A stretch of 64,000 nucleotides of DNA from positions 1 through 64,000 of the forward strand of contig MUCT01000033.1 of assembly GCA_002816585.1 (NCBI GenBank), given 5' to 3'. A program made the position numbers and the translations under genes. Under the pieces are notes generated by a model. That model was not told the DNA's origin. It did not search any database and saw only the letters and a list, made by a program, of their open reading frames with translations. Source of the DNA: SAR202 cluster bacterium Io17-Chloro-G6 (GTDB lineage Bacteria > Chloroflexota > Dehalococcoidia > UBA3495). How positions within the stretch are numbered: the stretch's first letter is position 1; each line of letters starts with the position of its first letter. Of the stretch, positions 52,663 to 61,536 are shown piece by piece.

Positions 52663-52752
52663 TCCACCAGAGAGCCTTTAACGAAGATTCGACGTATAAT
52701 TTACTAGGGCCAGATCACGCAGCGACAATAACCCTGGCAAGGCCCAGTAGAT

Positions 52753-54093
52753 TTGACAAGCTCCATCTTCCAATCCATCTTCTCACTTATTACGGTCCGG
52801 CGGACCGTCCTTCTTCCCTTGGCAGTGGCCTTTGTTGCCGCGTTATTGATGGCCTCCAATGTGGCGGCAGCCGGCGGGACCATCGAGGTTGTGGCGACCG
52901 GCGAAGAGGTGGAGTTCCCCGGCAACGTAGACCTCTCTGTAACCGTCGAGGGAGAAGCCGAGATCGTTGAGGTGCGGCTCTTCTACCGTACCGTTGGCAG
53001 CAAGGTCTGGGCCTATGCCTACCCCAACTTTGTGCCCTCCAACCGAATCACAGCGAACCTGAACCTTACGGGAGAGGTCTCTAACTACCTGCCGCCCGGC
53101 TCCGAAGTTGAGTATTACTACGAGATACGGGACTCTCAGGGCGATCTCCTGCGCACCGAACCTACGGTTGTCGTGTATGAGGACACCCGGTTCGACTGGG
53201 AGGAGCTCAAGATTGGCCCCCTGACCCTGTTTTACTACGACCAGCCAGACTCCAGGGTTAGGGGAGTGGCCCGGAGTTTGGAATCAGACATGGAGCGCCT
53301 TCAAGAACTTTTGCAGATTGAAGCAGCCAGCGAGATCAAGGGAATCATATACAGCCGGCGCTCGGACACCCTGGCCGCCTTCCCCCAGCAGAGCCGCACC
53401 ACCACCGAGCAGCAGATCTTCCAGGGATTCGCATTTCAGGAAGCGGACCTTTTCTTGGGACTGGGGATGGACCGGGGACTAATTGTCCACGAGGCTGCCC
53501 ACTTGATGTTCGGCCAGGCGTTGGGTGATCGCGCCCTCCCTACGCCATCGTGGTTGGACGAGGGATTCGCCAGCTACATGGACCCATCATCCAGGGTTTT
53601 CAGCGGGGCGAGCCTCAAATCCCGCACCAACCCACTTCGGGCCATGAATGTCGTGACCGGCACCCCACATGCGATCGGCGCCTTCTATCAAAAGTCCCTG
53701 AGTGTCGTGGCGTTCTTGATCAGTGAATTCGGCGAGACTAATTTCCAGCTATTCGTAGCTCAGCTTAGACGGAGCAACCCCGTAGATGCTGCGCTGTTGA
53801 ACGTGTACGGATTCGACATAGACGAGTTGGACGCCCGATGGGCCGGAGAGGCGCCCGGCGCGCCCGCCCCTGCCCCATCGGTCCCCGGCTCCAGAAATCC
53901 GTCGCCAATCTTATTCTTCAACAGTTGGCTCCTAGGCGGTCTGGTGTTGCTGGTTTTTGCGGCAGTGTTCATCCAATTCGTGGCGTCCAAGCTCCGGCCG
54001 GTCCGCGATTCTGAGGAAGGCCTGCAACCGTGGGAGGACCCCGACCTTTGGGATGAAGAGGACTGGGACGACGACGGGTCTTATTTCCGATAG
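52753..54093 (+). CDS. Membrane-anchored peptidase MA-like (gluzincin) protein
   Basis: 446 residues from a TTG; no better start exists before the hydrophobic segment. A signal-like helix (VLLPLAVAFVAALLMASNVA) is followed by a beta domain (about 40-130) and then a metalloprotease domain. The zinc motif is GLIVHEAAHLMFGQAL near residue 246 (HExxH) and the third ligand Glu is in PSWLDEGFASYMDPSS. A Pro/Ala-rich linker and a second membrane helix (LLGGLVLLVFAAVFIQFV) precede an acidic tail (EDPDLWDEEDWDDDGSYFR) in the cytosol. The catalytic domain would face outside. The substrate is unknown. Confidence 0.8.
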   Translation: MTSSIFQSIFSLITVRRTVLLPLAVAFVAALLMASNVAAAGGTIEVVATGEEVEFPGNVDLSVTVEGEAEIVEVRLFYRTVGSKVWAYAYPNFVPSNRITANLNLTGEVSNYLPPGSEVEYYYEIRDSQGDLLRTEPTVVVYEDTRFDWEELKIGPLTLFYYDQPDSRVRGVARSLESDMERLQELLQIEAASEIKGIIYSRRSDTLAAFPQQSRTTTEQQIFQGFAFQEADLFLGLGMDRGLIVHEAAHLMFGQALGDRALPTPSWLDEGFASYMDPSSRVFSGASLKSRTNPLRAMNVVTGTPHAIGAFYQKSLSVVAFLISEFGETNFQLFVAQLRRSNPVDAALLNVYGFDIDELDARWAGEAPGAPAPAPSVPGSRNPSPILFFNSWLLGGLVLLVFAAVFIQFVASKLRPVRDSEEGLQPWEDPDLWDEEDWDDDGSYFR

Positions 54094-54219
54094 GAGCGGC
54101 GTATCCGTTGCAGCCGTGGCCCTTCATCGGGCATCCACTTTCTGGTATGCTCAGACGCCTTTCGCGACTCGGCGTGAGCTTCACCGAGATCGAATATCAC
54201 AAGCTGGCTGGATAAATTT

Positions 54220-54720
54220 ATGAACCAAAAAGGGATACTCAAACTGCAGCAACTTCTCCGCTCAGCGCACCAAGTGGTGATGGACTCCATAGATGGCATG
54301 ACCGAAGACGAGGCCCGCAAAGTCCCCGAGCCCGGCGAATGGACCGTGGCCCAATCGTTGGCCCACATCGCGGAGATCCAAACCTTCTGGATTGAAAAGG
54401 CGGTGTTGATCACCAAAGAAGACGACCCCAACATCACACGCAGCGACGTCGAGAATGATATCCGGGCGGCCGCGGTAGCCGACCATGCCGGCGATCCGTT
54501 GGACGATTTGATTAGACAGTTGGGCGCGGCCAATGAATCAGCCATCGCCACCGCCGGAAATATCGCTCCCGAAGACTTGCCCACCCTGGGCCATAGAGGC
54601 GAAGACAACCCCATCACGGTGGAAGGGGTGATCCAGTATTTGGCCTCCCACATGGAAATGCACGCCGTCCAAATTACAACATCCCGGCGGCTCCTCAGCG
54701 AGTCCGGCGGGCAGAAGTAA
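54220..54720 (+). CDS. DinB-family protein
   Basis: 166 residues with the DinB four-helix pattern: LQQLLRSAHQVVMDSIDGMT, GEWTVAQSLAHIAEIQTFWI with one metal-binding His, and IQYLASHMEMHAVQITTSRR with two more. In this family the three His residues bind a metal and many members are thiol-dependent transferases, for example with bacillithiol or mycothiol. Function of this member is unknown. It is unlike the longer isomerase-type protein at 8938-9771, which has an extra domain. Confidence 0.85.
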   Translation: MNQKGILKLQQLLRSAHQVVMDSIDGMTEDEARKVPEPGEWTVAQSLAHIAEIQTFWIEKAVLITKEDDPNITRSDVENDIRAAAVADHAGDPLDDLIRQLGAANESAIATAGNIAPEDLPTLGHRGEDNPITVEGVIQYLASHMEMHAVQITTSRRLLSESGGQK

Positions 54721-54830
54721 CGCACACCAACCCGGGTTAAGACATTGACTGCCTCCGGCCCACAAAGCGTCGAGATCAACAGTCTCGATAGACGTGAATT
54801 GGCTGTTGGGCCTATGTTATCCTTTCGATT

Positions 54831-55523
54831 ATGAAATTGATATTCGTTCTGGCGGTATTCGCTGTAGCAATCCTTTTGGCGGCCTGTGTTTTGGAAACAA
54901 CAGAGCCGCCTCCCACGCCGACCGCAGGCCCGACCGTGTCGTCTGATCCTGGAACTGCGTCGGGAAGTGGACCGGTCAAGCAGTTCATGATTATCGGAGG
55001 CGCCAGGATTCCTCAATATTCCACGGTTCCGCCGGTGTCGATAGACCCATCGGCCCGGTACGCCGCCGTCATCAGGACGAATGTGGGGAACATGGATTTT
55101 GAGCTGTTCCCGGCACAAGCGCCGGTCACGGTGAATAACTTCATCTTCCTGGCCAATGACGGCTTTTATGACGGCGTGATCTTTCACCGGGTCATACCTT
55201 CTTTCATGATTCAAGGCGGAGACCCCACCGGCACTGGCACAGGCGGACCCGGCTACAAGTTCCAAGACGAGTTCGTTGAGGATCTAACATTCGACCAGCC
55301 TGGCAGACTAGCCATGGCCAACGCGGGGCCTGGCACCAACAGCAGCCAGTTCTTCGTGACCACGGTGCCCACACCACACCTGAACGGGGCCCACACCATC
55401 TTTGGGCAGATCATCCAGGGACAGGACGTCGCCGACGCCATATCGTTGGTCGAGACAGAACCCGGGAACAAACCAGTGACGCCGATAGTCATCGAAGGGA
55501 TAGACATCGCAAAGAACCCTTGA
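54831..55523 (+). CDS. Cyclophilin-type peptidyl-prolyl isomerase lipoprotein
   Basis: 230 residues. The signal peptide ends with lipobox LLAACVL and a short Pro/Thr linker follows. The cyclophilin domain begins near residue 80 with [20 protein letters not shown], then [60 protein letters not shown] and [19 protein letters not shown]. The active-site Arg (FHRV), Phe and Gln are all present. It should assist folding of exported proteins on the outer face of the membrane. Confidence 0.92.
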   Translation: MKLIFVLAVFAVAILLAACVLETTEPPPTPTAGPTVSSDPGTASGSGPVKQFMIIGGARIPQYSTVPPVSIDPSARYAAVIRTNVGNMDFELFPAQAPVTVNNFIFLANDGFYDGVIFHRVIPSFMIQGGDPTGTGTGGPGYKFQDEFVEDLTFDQPGRLAMANAGPGTNSSQFFVTTVPTPHLNGAHTIFGQIIQGQDVADAISLVETEPGNKPVTPIVIEGIDIAKNP

Positions 55524-55605
55524 TCCTATCCCAACGATCTTCGATGCTGCCCAGCGCACCCTCGGACTTCCCCACGCTTGGCTTGCGCAACCAGAGGAGA
55601 CTCCA

Positions 55606-56430
55606 TTGTCCTTTGACAACATAATCTACGAGCGGAAGGGGCAGATCGCCTATCTGACCCTGGACCGACCGGAGAAGCTCAACGCCTTGAACGCCGAGTT
55701 GATGGTGGAGTTTCGAGAAGCGATGGAGGTGGTCGAGGCAGACACTGAGGTACGGGCGCTGATCATAACCGGAGCGGGACGGGCATTCTCCAGCGGTTTC
55801 GACATCCAGAAAGGAAATGACTCCATCGACCCTTCATCCGGCACTCCGGACGCTTGGCGCACCCGGTTGTTGGGCCTGGTGGAGACCTTCCTGACCGTCT
55901 GGAACTGCAGCAAGCCGGTGATCGCGGCGGTAAATGGGTATGCCTTGGGGGGAGCTTGCGAGTTGGTCCAGGTCTGCGACATCAAGATAGCTTCGGACCG
56001 GGCCATCATGGGCGAACCCGAGATCAGGGCCGGCTTTGGGCCGCCGCTATTAATCACGCCCTATAGCGTTAACCTGGCCAATGCCAAGGAACTGCTGCTA
56101 ACCGGCAATACCGTGGACGCCCACGAAGCCGCCCGCATCGGCCTGGTCAACAGGGTGGTTCCCCATGACAGCCTGATGGCCGAATGCGAAAAGGTGGCCA
56201 AGAAAATCTGCCTGCTGCCCCAGATCGGAGTGAAACTAACCAAAGATTCGGTTAACCGCGCCCTGGAAGAGATGGGCTACTTGAACGCGGTCAGGCATAA
56301 CCTGGAACTGATGACGCTGTTCGACACCAGCACCAGCCCAGAGCAAGAAGAGTTCAACGCTATCAGCGAAAAGAGCGGCCTCCGGGCAGCCCTTGACTGG
56401 CGGGACGCCCGGTTCAGAGAGTTGGACTAG
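55606..56430 (+). CDS. Enoyl-CoA hydratase/isomerase family protein
   Basis: 274 residues from a TTG with GAGGAG 6 bases upstream. Crotonase blocks: IAYLTLDRPEKLNALNAELM, ALIITGAGRAFSSGFDIQKG (oxyanion-hole strand), PVIAAVNGYALGGACELVQV, CDIKIASDRAIMGEPEIRAG. The first Glu of the usual pair is present in GGACELV and a second in MGEPEIRAG, so hydratase activity is plausible, unlike the paralogue at 17211. It converges with the next gene and overlaps its stop by 4 bases. Acyl-CoA substrate unknown. Confidence 0.9.
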   Translation: MSFDNIIYERKGQIAYLTLDRPEKLNALNAELMVEFREAMEVVEADTEVRALIITGAGRAFSSGFDIQKGNDSIDPSSGTPDAWRTRLLGLVETFLTVWNCSKPVIAAVNGYALGGACELVQVCDIKIASDRAIMGEPEIRAGFGPPLLITPYSVNLANAKELLLTGNTVDAHEAARIGLVNRVVPHDSLMAECEKVAKKICLLPQIGVKLTKDSVNRALEEMGYLNAVRHNLELMTLFDTSTSPEQEEFNAISEKSGLRAALDWRDARFRELD

Positions 56431-57323
56431 ATCCCGGCCTTAACCTCGACCTTGGCCAGGTCCTCCACGAATTTCAGGATGGCCGAATGGTCGGACTCCG
56501 ACTCCCCGTCATTTACCAGAGCGCCCAGCATCTGTTGCAACAACGAGGTCACCGGCAGCGGAATGTTCAGTTCCTGTGCGGTCTGGAGCACGTTCCTCAG
56601 GTCCTTCTGATGGAGGCGTATGCGGAATCCGGCCTGGAAATTGCGGTTCAGCATCATAGGCGCTTTGGCTTCCATCACCGCGCTGCCGGCCAGCCCTCCG
56701 CGAATCGCATTGAACACTTTCTCCGGATCCACACCTGCCTTCTGGGAGAGCACCAAAGCCTCACTTAGGGCCTCGATGTTAGCGGCCACAATAATCTGGT
56801 TGGCCAGCTTGGTAACTCCACCGGCGCCGATGTCACCGGTGAGCACCACGTTGCCGCCCATAACCTTCATCAGCTCGAAATGCTTGTCGAAGACCTCCTG
56901 CTTGCCTCCGACCATGACGGCCAGAGTGCCTGCGACCGCGCCGGGCTCTCCTCCGCTGACCGGCGCATCCAACATCTCAACGCCCTTCTCGGCGCAGGCG
57001 GCGGCGATGCGCTGGGAGACCAACGGGGCGATGGAACTCATGTCGATGATCACTGACCCGGATTTTGCCCCTTCCAACACGCCGTCGGGTCCCAGGATGA
57101 CCTTTTCAGAGTCCGCCGAGTCTGGAAGCATGGTAATGATGGTTTCGCTGGCAGCGGCCACCTCTTTGCTGGATGACGCCCCTTTGGCCCCATCGGTGAC
57201 CACTTCCTCCATGTTGCTTCCGACGATGTCGTAGACGGTTAGAGAGTATCCCTCCTTGAGCACGTTCCGAGCCATGGGTTTTCCCATGATTCCCAGTCCG
57301 ATGAATCCAATCTGCTCGGCCAT
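56427..57323 (-). CDS. 3-hydroxyisobutyrate dehydrogenase/tartronate semialdehyde reductase-type enzyme
   Basis: 298 residues, ATG with GAGGAGGG upstream. The NAD(P) motif is IGFIGLGIMGKPMARNVLKE, then IITMLPDSADSEKVILGPDG, LDAPVSGGEPGAVAGTLAVM with the family substrate motif, and the catalytic Lys in GGVTKLANQIIVAANIEALS. Family members reduce tartronate semialdehyde or oxidise 3-hydroxyisobutyrate and similar beta-hydroxy acids. Sequence alone does not decide between them, so I give no gene symbol. Confidence 0.9.
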   Translation of the reverse strand: MAEQIGFIGLGIMGKPMARNVLKEGYSLTVYDIVGSNMEEVVTDGAKGASSSKEVAAASETIITMLPDSADSEKVILGPDGVLEGAKSGSVIIDMSSIAPLVSQRIAAACAEKGVEMLDAPVSGGEPGAVAGTLAVMVGGKQEVFDKHFELMKVMGGNVVLTGDIGAGGVTKLANQIIVAANIEALSEALVLSQKAGVDPEKVFNAIRGGLAGSAVMEAKAPMMLNRNFQAGFRIRLHQKDLRNVLQTAQELNIPLPVTSLLQQMLGALVNDGESESDHSAILKFVEDLAKVEVKAGI

Positions 57324-57590
57324 GTGCCGCCCTCCTCAAGTTGGTCTATATTTGGGTCTTGCCTGGGAGTTTTGGGGTAGGCTTGCCCAGGCGCGAAAAC
57401 TGTAACACAGATTAAGGCGGCGCTCCATCGAACCACGGCCCATGCCTATCATCGGTGAATGGTGGCAGCGTGAGCCTCGTCATTCGCCTGTGCCGTTGTG
57501 CTGCCAGGCCCGTGGGTTTATGATACTGGGAGCGACGAATTTCGCCTTCGATTATTCTTTATCTCTGTAGCGAAAACACAGGGGGTGCGG

Positions 57591-58583
57591 ATGGCAGATG
57601 GGAGAACAGCCCTGGTCACTGGTGGCGCTGGATTCATCGGCTCACACATGGTGGAGCGCCTGCTTGCGTTGGACTATAAAGTGATCGTGATGGATGACCT
57701 GAGCACGGGCAAGATCAAGAACCTCAACACGGCAGCGGTCTTTCATCACACAGACATCACCCAACCAGCCATGGCTGAGATCATCCAGCGGGAAGAGCCC
57801 GACCTGGTGTTTCACATGGCGGCGCAGACCAGCGTGAACCAATCGACCAAGGACCCCATCGCGGACACCAACGCCAACGTGTTGGGCACCCTAAGGGTTC
57901 TTGAGGCCTCCCGCCGGGTGGGAGTGGAGAAGATCATCTACTCCTGCACGGGCGGCGCCCTCTACGGTGACCCCGAGACCATCCCATGTCCCGATGACGC
58001 CACCATCGCGCCAACCTCGCCCTACGGATTGTCCAAGTGGGTTGCAGAAGAGTACCTGGATTTCTATTACCGGCAGTACCGCTTGCACTACACCTCGCTT
58101 CGTTACGGCAACGTCTTCGGACCCAGGCAGGACCCGCATGGTGAGGCCGGGGTTGTGGCCATCTTCAGCCAGGCTATGTTAGAAGGGAAACAGCCCCAGA
58201 TCTTCGGCGATGGGACGCAGGAACGCGACTTTGTTTCGGTGTTCGACGTGGTCGATGCAAATATTGCCGCCATTAACCGGGGCGACGGCAATGCCATGAA
58301 TATCGCCACCGGAGAGGCGACCAGCGTTAACCGAATCTTTGAATTGCTCCGAAGCATCACAGGATATAAGTGGGGTCCTCTCCATGCTCCCCAAAGGAGT
58401 GGCGAGGTGTATAAGATATCACTGGACTGGTCCCGGGCTGCCGAGGAGCTTGATTGGGCGCCCAAGATAAGTCTTGAAGACGGGTTGAAATTGACCGTGG
58501 ATTATTTTAGAGAGTCTATGAATTCCGGCGGAAAAACCGCCGGTAATTCTGCGGGAGGTTTGGCTTCGGCCAATCAGGGCTAA
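57591..58583 (+). CDS. NAD-dependent sugar-nucleotide epimerase/dehydratase (UDP-glucose 4-epimerase-like)
   Basis: 330 residues from ATG 57591 (GGGGGTG upstream); the longer frame to 57498 has no such site. Extended SDR pattern: ALVTGGAGFIGSHMVERLLA, VFHMAAQTSVNQSTKDPIAD, IYSCTGGALYGDPETIPCPD, then the catalytic YGLSKWVAEEYLDFYYRQY with Tyr and Lys, and SLRYGNVFGPRQDPHGEAGV. It acts on a UDP- or dTDP-sugar in the cytosol, supplying precursors for surface polysaccharides. The serine/threonine of the triad is in the SCTGG stretch. Confidence 0.9.
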   Translation: MADGRTALVTGGAGFIGSHMVERLLALDYKVIVMDDLSTGKIKNLNTAAVFHHTDITQPAMAEIIQREEPDLVFHMAAQTSVNQSTKDPIADTNANVLGTLRVLEASRRVGVEKIIYSCTGGALYGDPETIPCPDDATIAPTSPYGLSKWVAEEYLDFYYRQYRLHYTSLRYGNVFGPRQDPHGEAGVVAIFSQAMLEGKQPQIFGDGTQERDFVSVFDVVDANIAAINRGDGNAMNIATGEATSVNRIFELLRSITGYKWGPLHAPQRSGEVYKISLDWSRAAEELDWAPKISLEDGLKLTVDYFRESMNSGGKTAGNSAGGLASANQG

Positions 58584-58627
58584 AGCGAGAATCCCAGACA
58601 GCACAGATAGGAGAAATTAGGTCAAAT

Positions 58628-59548
58628 ATGGAAGCAGACTACGATGTAGCTATCTTGGGGGCCGGGGCAGCGGGATTGTCTGCCGGCCTCTATACCACCA
58701 GGGCAATGATGAAGACGGTGATTCTAGAGCAGTTGGGCCCTGGCGGCCAGTTGTTGGTCACGGACGAGATTGAGAATTACCCTGGTTTTCCTGATGGCAT
58801 TAAAGGCCAAGAGCTGTCTGCCCGGATGGAACAGCAGACCGCCCGCTTCGGGGCTGAGACCGTGTACACCGAAGTGATGGGAATCGAAGACATCGAAAAG
58901 CCGGTTAAGATCGTCCACACGGACGACCGCGACGTCACCGCCAAGACCATCATCATCGCCACCGGCGGCTCCCACAACAAGCTTGGAGTGTCGGGCGAAG
59001 ATGCCCTGGCGGGCCGCGGCGTCTCGTACTGTGCAGTATGCGACGGCAACTTCTTCCGCGGTCAGGACGTGGTGGTGGTGGGTGGCGGGGACGCCGCTCT
59101 TGACGAAGGCTATTACCTGAGCGGCATCGTCAACTCGGTGACCTTCATTCACCGGCGGGACGAACTGCGTGGCGCCAAGGTCCTTCAAGAGCGGCTCTTC
59201 GGCATTGAAAAGGTCAAGTTCCTCTGGAGTCACGTGGTCGAAGAATTTAGAGGCGATGAGGCCTTGGACCGCGCCCTGGTCAAGAACCTTAAGACGGACG
59301 AACTCTACGAGTTCCCCATGGCTGCCGCCTTTGTCTATGTGGGCTTCCATCCCAACACTGACTATCTCCAGGGGATGCTGGAGTTAGACGCCGCCGGGCA
59401 TATCTGTACCGATATTCACATGAGGACGGCGATACCGAGGGTCTACGCCTGCGGCGACGCCCGATCGGAGTCTACCCGGCAGCTTGGCGCTGCCGTAGGC
59501 GACGGCATCACTGCCGCCCTGGCAGCATTCCACGACCTGAGTACCTAG
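58628..59548 (+). CDS. trxB: Thioredoxin reductase
   Basis: 306 residues. The FAD motif is VAILGAGAAGLSAGLYTTRA, the redox pair is Cys135 and Cys138 in GVSYCAVCDGNFFRGQDVVV, the NADPH motif is VVGGGDAALDEGYYLSGIVN, and the second FAD motif is RVYACGDARSESTRQLGAAV. Length and motifs are those of the low-molecular-weight bacterial enzyme. It reduces thioredoxin with NADPH. It begins 44 bases after the epimerase gene and may share its transcript, ended by the hairpin at 59572. Confidence 0.94.
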   Translation: MEADYDVAILGAGAAGLSAGLYTTRAMMKTVILEQLGPGGQLLVTDEIENYPGFPDGIKGQELSARMEQQTARFGAETVYTEVMGIEDIEKPVKIVHTDDRDVTAKTIIIATGGSHNKLGVSGEDALAGRGVSYCAVCDGNFFRGQDVVVVGGGDAALDEGYYLSGIVNSVTFIHRRDELRGAKVLQERLFGIEKVKFLWSHVVEEFRGDEALDRALVKNLKTDELYEFPMAAAFVYVGFHPNTDYLQGMLELDAAGHICTDIHMRTAIPRVYACGDARSESTRQLGAAVGDGITAALAAFHDLST

Positions 59549-59571
59549 CCCGTAGAAATCACCAGCCAGTA

Positions 59572-59599
59572 ACAGGGCAGAGATTTGTCTCTCCCCTGT
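59572..59599. terminator. Bidirectional hairpin between trxB and the TauE-type gene
   Basis: ACAGGG-C-AGAGA (59572-59583) pairs with TCTCT-C-CCCTGT (59588-59599) with one internal C-C pair and a 4-base loop. It lies midway between the two converging stops at 59548 and 59622. Confidence 0.65.
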
Positions 59600-59621
59600 A
59601 TTCGTTGTGCGCCGTTCTTCT

Positions 59622-60362
59622 TCAGAGTACGGTGAACTCCCGGGTCAGCAACACACCACCAGCAACCACAATCACCACTACCACCGCGTAACGGAAGATG
59701 CGGTCGTTGATCCGGTTCACCAGCACGGCAGACATACCAAATCCGATCAGCAGACCGGGAATCATGACCCCAACGTTGGCCAGGGTGTCCCGGCCCACCA
59801 ATCCGGTTGCGGCATAGAGGGCGAACGCCATTCCGTCCGACGCCAGGAAGAACAGCGCCAACACCGCCCGTACCGTCTCAGGATTCCAACGCTGCGCAAT
59901 AACGTAGATGGCGCCAATAGGGCCGCCAACCCCGATGGTGGTCACTGACAAGGATGTCAGAAACCCGAAGACCGGACCGGCAGGCCTGCGCTGGGCAAAG
60001 GGAAGCTGAACGCTGGTCAGGCTGAACAGCGCCAGTAAAATTATTACGACAGCAATCGTTACCCGAAGCAAGCCCGGACTGGCCGCGTTCAGTGCCAAAA
60101 CTCCGATAGGGGTGGCGGCCAAGCCACCTAGGACCAGGCCGACACTGGCGCGGAGTCTCACGTGACGCCAGGTCCGGAGCAAAACCATGGCCATGAGGAT
60201 GGCGGTGAGGCCGTTCAGCACCACCACCGCCTGCTGGGGTTCTAGGTAAAGCAGAACCACCGGGGCGGCGACCAGTACGATCCCAAAGCCAACGGTGCCC
60301 ATGATGGTAGCGCCGGCGGCCACGATGAGGATGCTGAAGAAGAGCTCTAGGCCGGTTACCAA
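59622..60362 (-). CDS. TauE/SafE-family membrane transporter
   Basis: 246 residues from a TTG. Seven or eight hydrophobic segments in two halves, with the family's Gly-rich repeats IVAAGATIMGTVGFGIVLVA and TTIGVGGPIGAIYVIAQRWN, each followed by a Pro-containing helix. TauE/SafE proteins export or import sulfonates, sulfite or related anions. No sulfur-metabolism gene lies next to it, so the substrate is open. It lies 8 bases after the NAD-kinase-like gene and is probably co-transcribed with it. Confidence 0.85.
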   Translation of the reverse strand: MVTGLELFFSILIVAAGATIMGTVGFGIVLVAAPVVLLYLEPQQAVVVLNGLTAILMAMVLLRTWRHVRLRASVGLVLGGLAATPIGVLALNAASPGLLRVTIAVVIILLALFSLTSVQLPFAQRRPAGPVFGFLTSLSVTTIGVGGPIGAIYVIAQRWNPETVRAVLALFFLASDGMAFALYAATGLVGRDTLANVGVMIPGLLIGFGMSAVLVNRINDRIFRYAVVVVIVVAGGVLLTREFTVL

Positions 60363-60370
60363 GGCCGGGT

Positions 60371-61381
60371 TTAGTTTCCGTTTGCCAGGTTGAACAACCC
60401 CTGGCTGGCGGCCACCTTTAGAGCCAGGTTCACGTCGATCACCAAGGGGCCTTCCCGGCGGACTTCCATCTCCAACTGCTGGGAGCGGTTGACCGAAAAG
60501 GACCGTTCTCCGTCCAGCGCCACGGTGCAGTCCCGCTTCTCGATGGCCAACCTCTCGCCGTCCGCCATGCGCTGCCAGGATGAGATGGCGACCGCCGGGA
60601 CCACGCCGGGAGCGACAGGAGCAAGCACGGTAAAATTTCCGGAAGCTGGATCTTCGGAGTCGGCGATACTGTACTGGAGCCCACCCTCATCGGCCAGGGA
60701 GACCGATTCCAGCCGCGCTCCGATGGACGAGAGGCCGATGGACGCCGGCTCGGCCCTGGTGAGGAAGACCTCGAAAATAGTATCGATGTCCCAGATAGCC
60801 CTGGTAGCGACGAACCGCTCCTTCGAGAGGGCCACGTCAATCAGAGCGATGTCCCGCAGTTCGCCATCCACGTAGATGCTCATTATCTTGCTGGGCACGG
60901 AAACCTCGGCAATGTCCAGCTCACCACTGGCCACCAGCCCCGCCGCCAATCCGGCCAAGGTTCCCTCCACCATGGTGGGAAACACGTTGTTGGTGCCGGT
61001 GGAGATGGCAACCATAGGGAGATTCCGGCAGCCTACCACCGCCGCCCGGTTGGTGCCGTCGCCGCCCAGGGTCACCAGGCAATCGACGGCCTGTTCCGCC
61101 ATCAACCCAGCCGCCCGCACGGTGTCTCCTTCGGAGTGAAAGGACGGCATATCCACGAATTCCAGGTCGATGGCAAGATTGGGATCATCGAAGGCCCGGC
61201 GCACCAGGTTCGAGCTGTCGGGCATGGCCAGCACACGCTTCACTCCCACCGACTGGAGGCCCAGCATCACCCGGCGGACGATGTTCACCTTTTCCCAGTC
61301 GGGCACCACCCGGCCCTGGGCGACCAGCCTTCGGATGTCCTTGCTGGCGGCGGGGTTAGCGATAATTCCTACCTGAGCCAA
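60371..61381 (-). CDS. ATP-NAD kinase-like protein (AcoX-type)
   Basis: 336 residues from TTG 61381, which has AGGAG 7 bases upstream; the frame to 61444 adds non-conserved residues. The kinase signature VDCLVTLGGDGTNRAAVVGC is near residue 120, preceded by VGIIANPAASKDIRRLV and followed by VAISTGTNNVFPTMVEGTLA. The C-terminal half lacks the typical NAD kinase beta domain. This pattern fits the AcoX-like group that phosphorylates an unknown substrate, seen in acetoin and other catabolic clusters. It forms an operon with the TauE-type gene. Confidence 0.8.
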   Translation of the reverse strand: MAQVGIIANPAASKDIRRLVAQGRVVPDWEKVNIVRRVMLGLQSVGVKRVLAMPDSSNLVRRAFDDPNLAIDLEFVDMPSFHSEGDTVRAAGLMAEQAVDCLVTLGGDGTNRAAVVGCRNLPMVAISTGTNNVFPTMVEGTLAGLAAGLVASGELDIAEVSVPSKIMSIYVDGELRDIALIDVALSKERFVATRAIWDIDTIFEVFLTRAEPASIGLSSIGARLESVSLADEGGLQYSIADSEDPASGNFTVLAPVAPGVVPAVAISSWQRMADGERLAIEKRDCTVALDGERSFSVNRSQQLEMEVRREGPLVIDVNLALKVAASQGLFNLANGN

Positions 61382-61536
61382 GGTCTGTCTCCTTTTTCTT
61401 TCCGGGATCAAGAGATATTTCAAAGCGGGACGTGAGTATTGCAACTAGTGGTGCGCCGCCGCCCTCGCCGCTATAATTGCGCCCATCACCACAGAGGCTG
61501 ATAAACAGGCCCGATTATAGCACTGGGAGGATTCAG

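Noticed and set aside
61477..61536. Longer N-terminus of the amidase
   Set aside because: The GGGAGG ribosome site precedes ATG 61537, and the extra 20 residues do not belong to the family.
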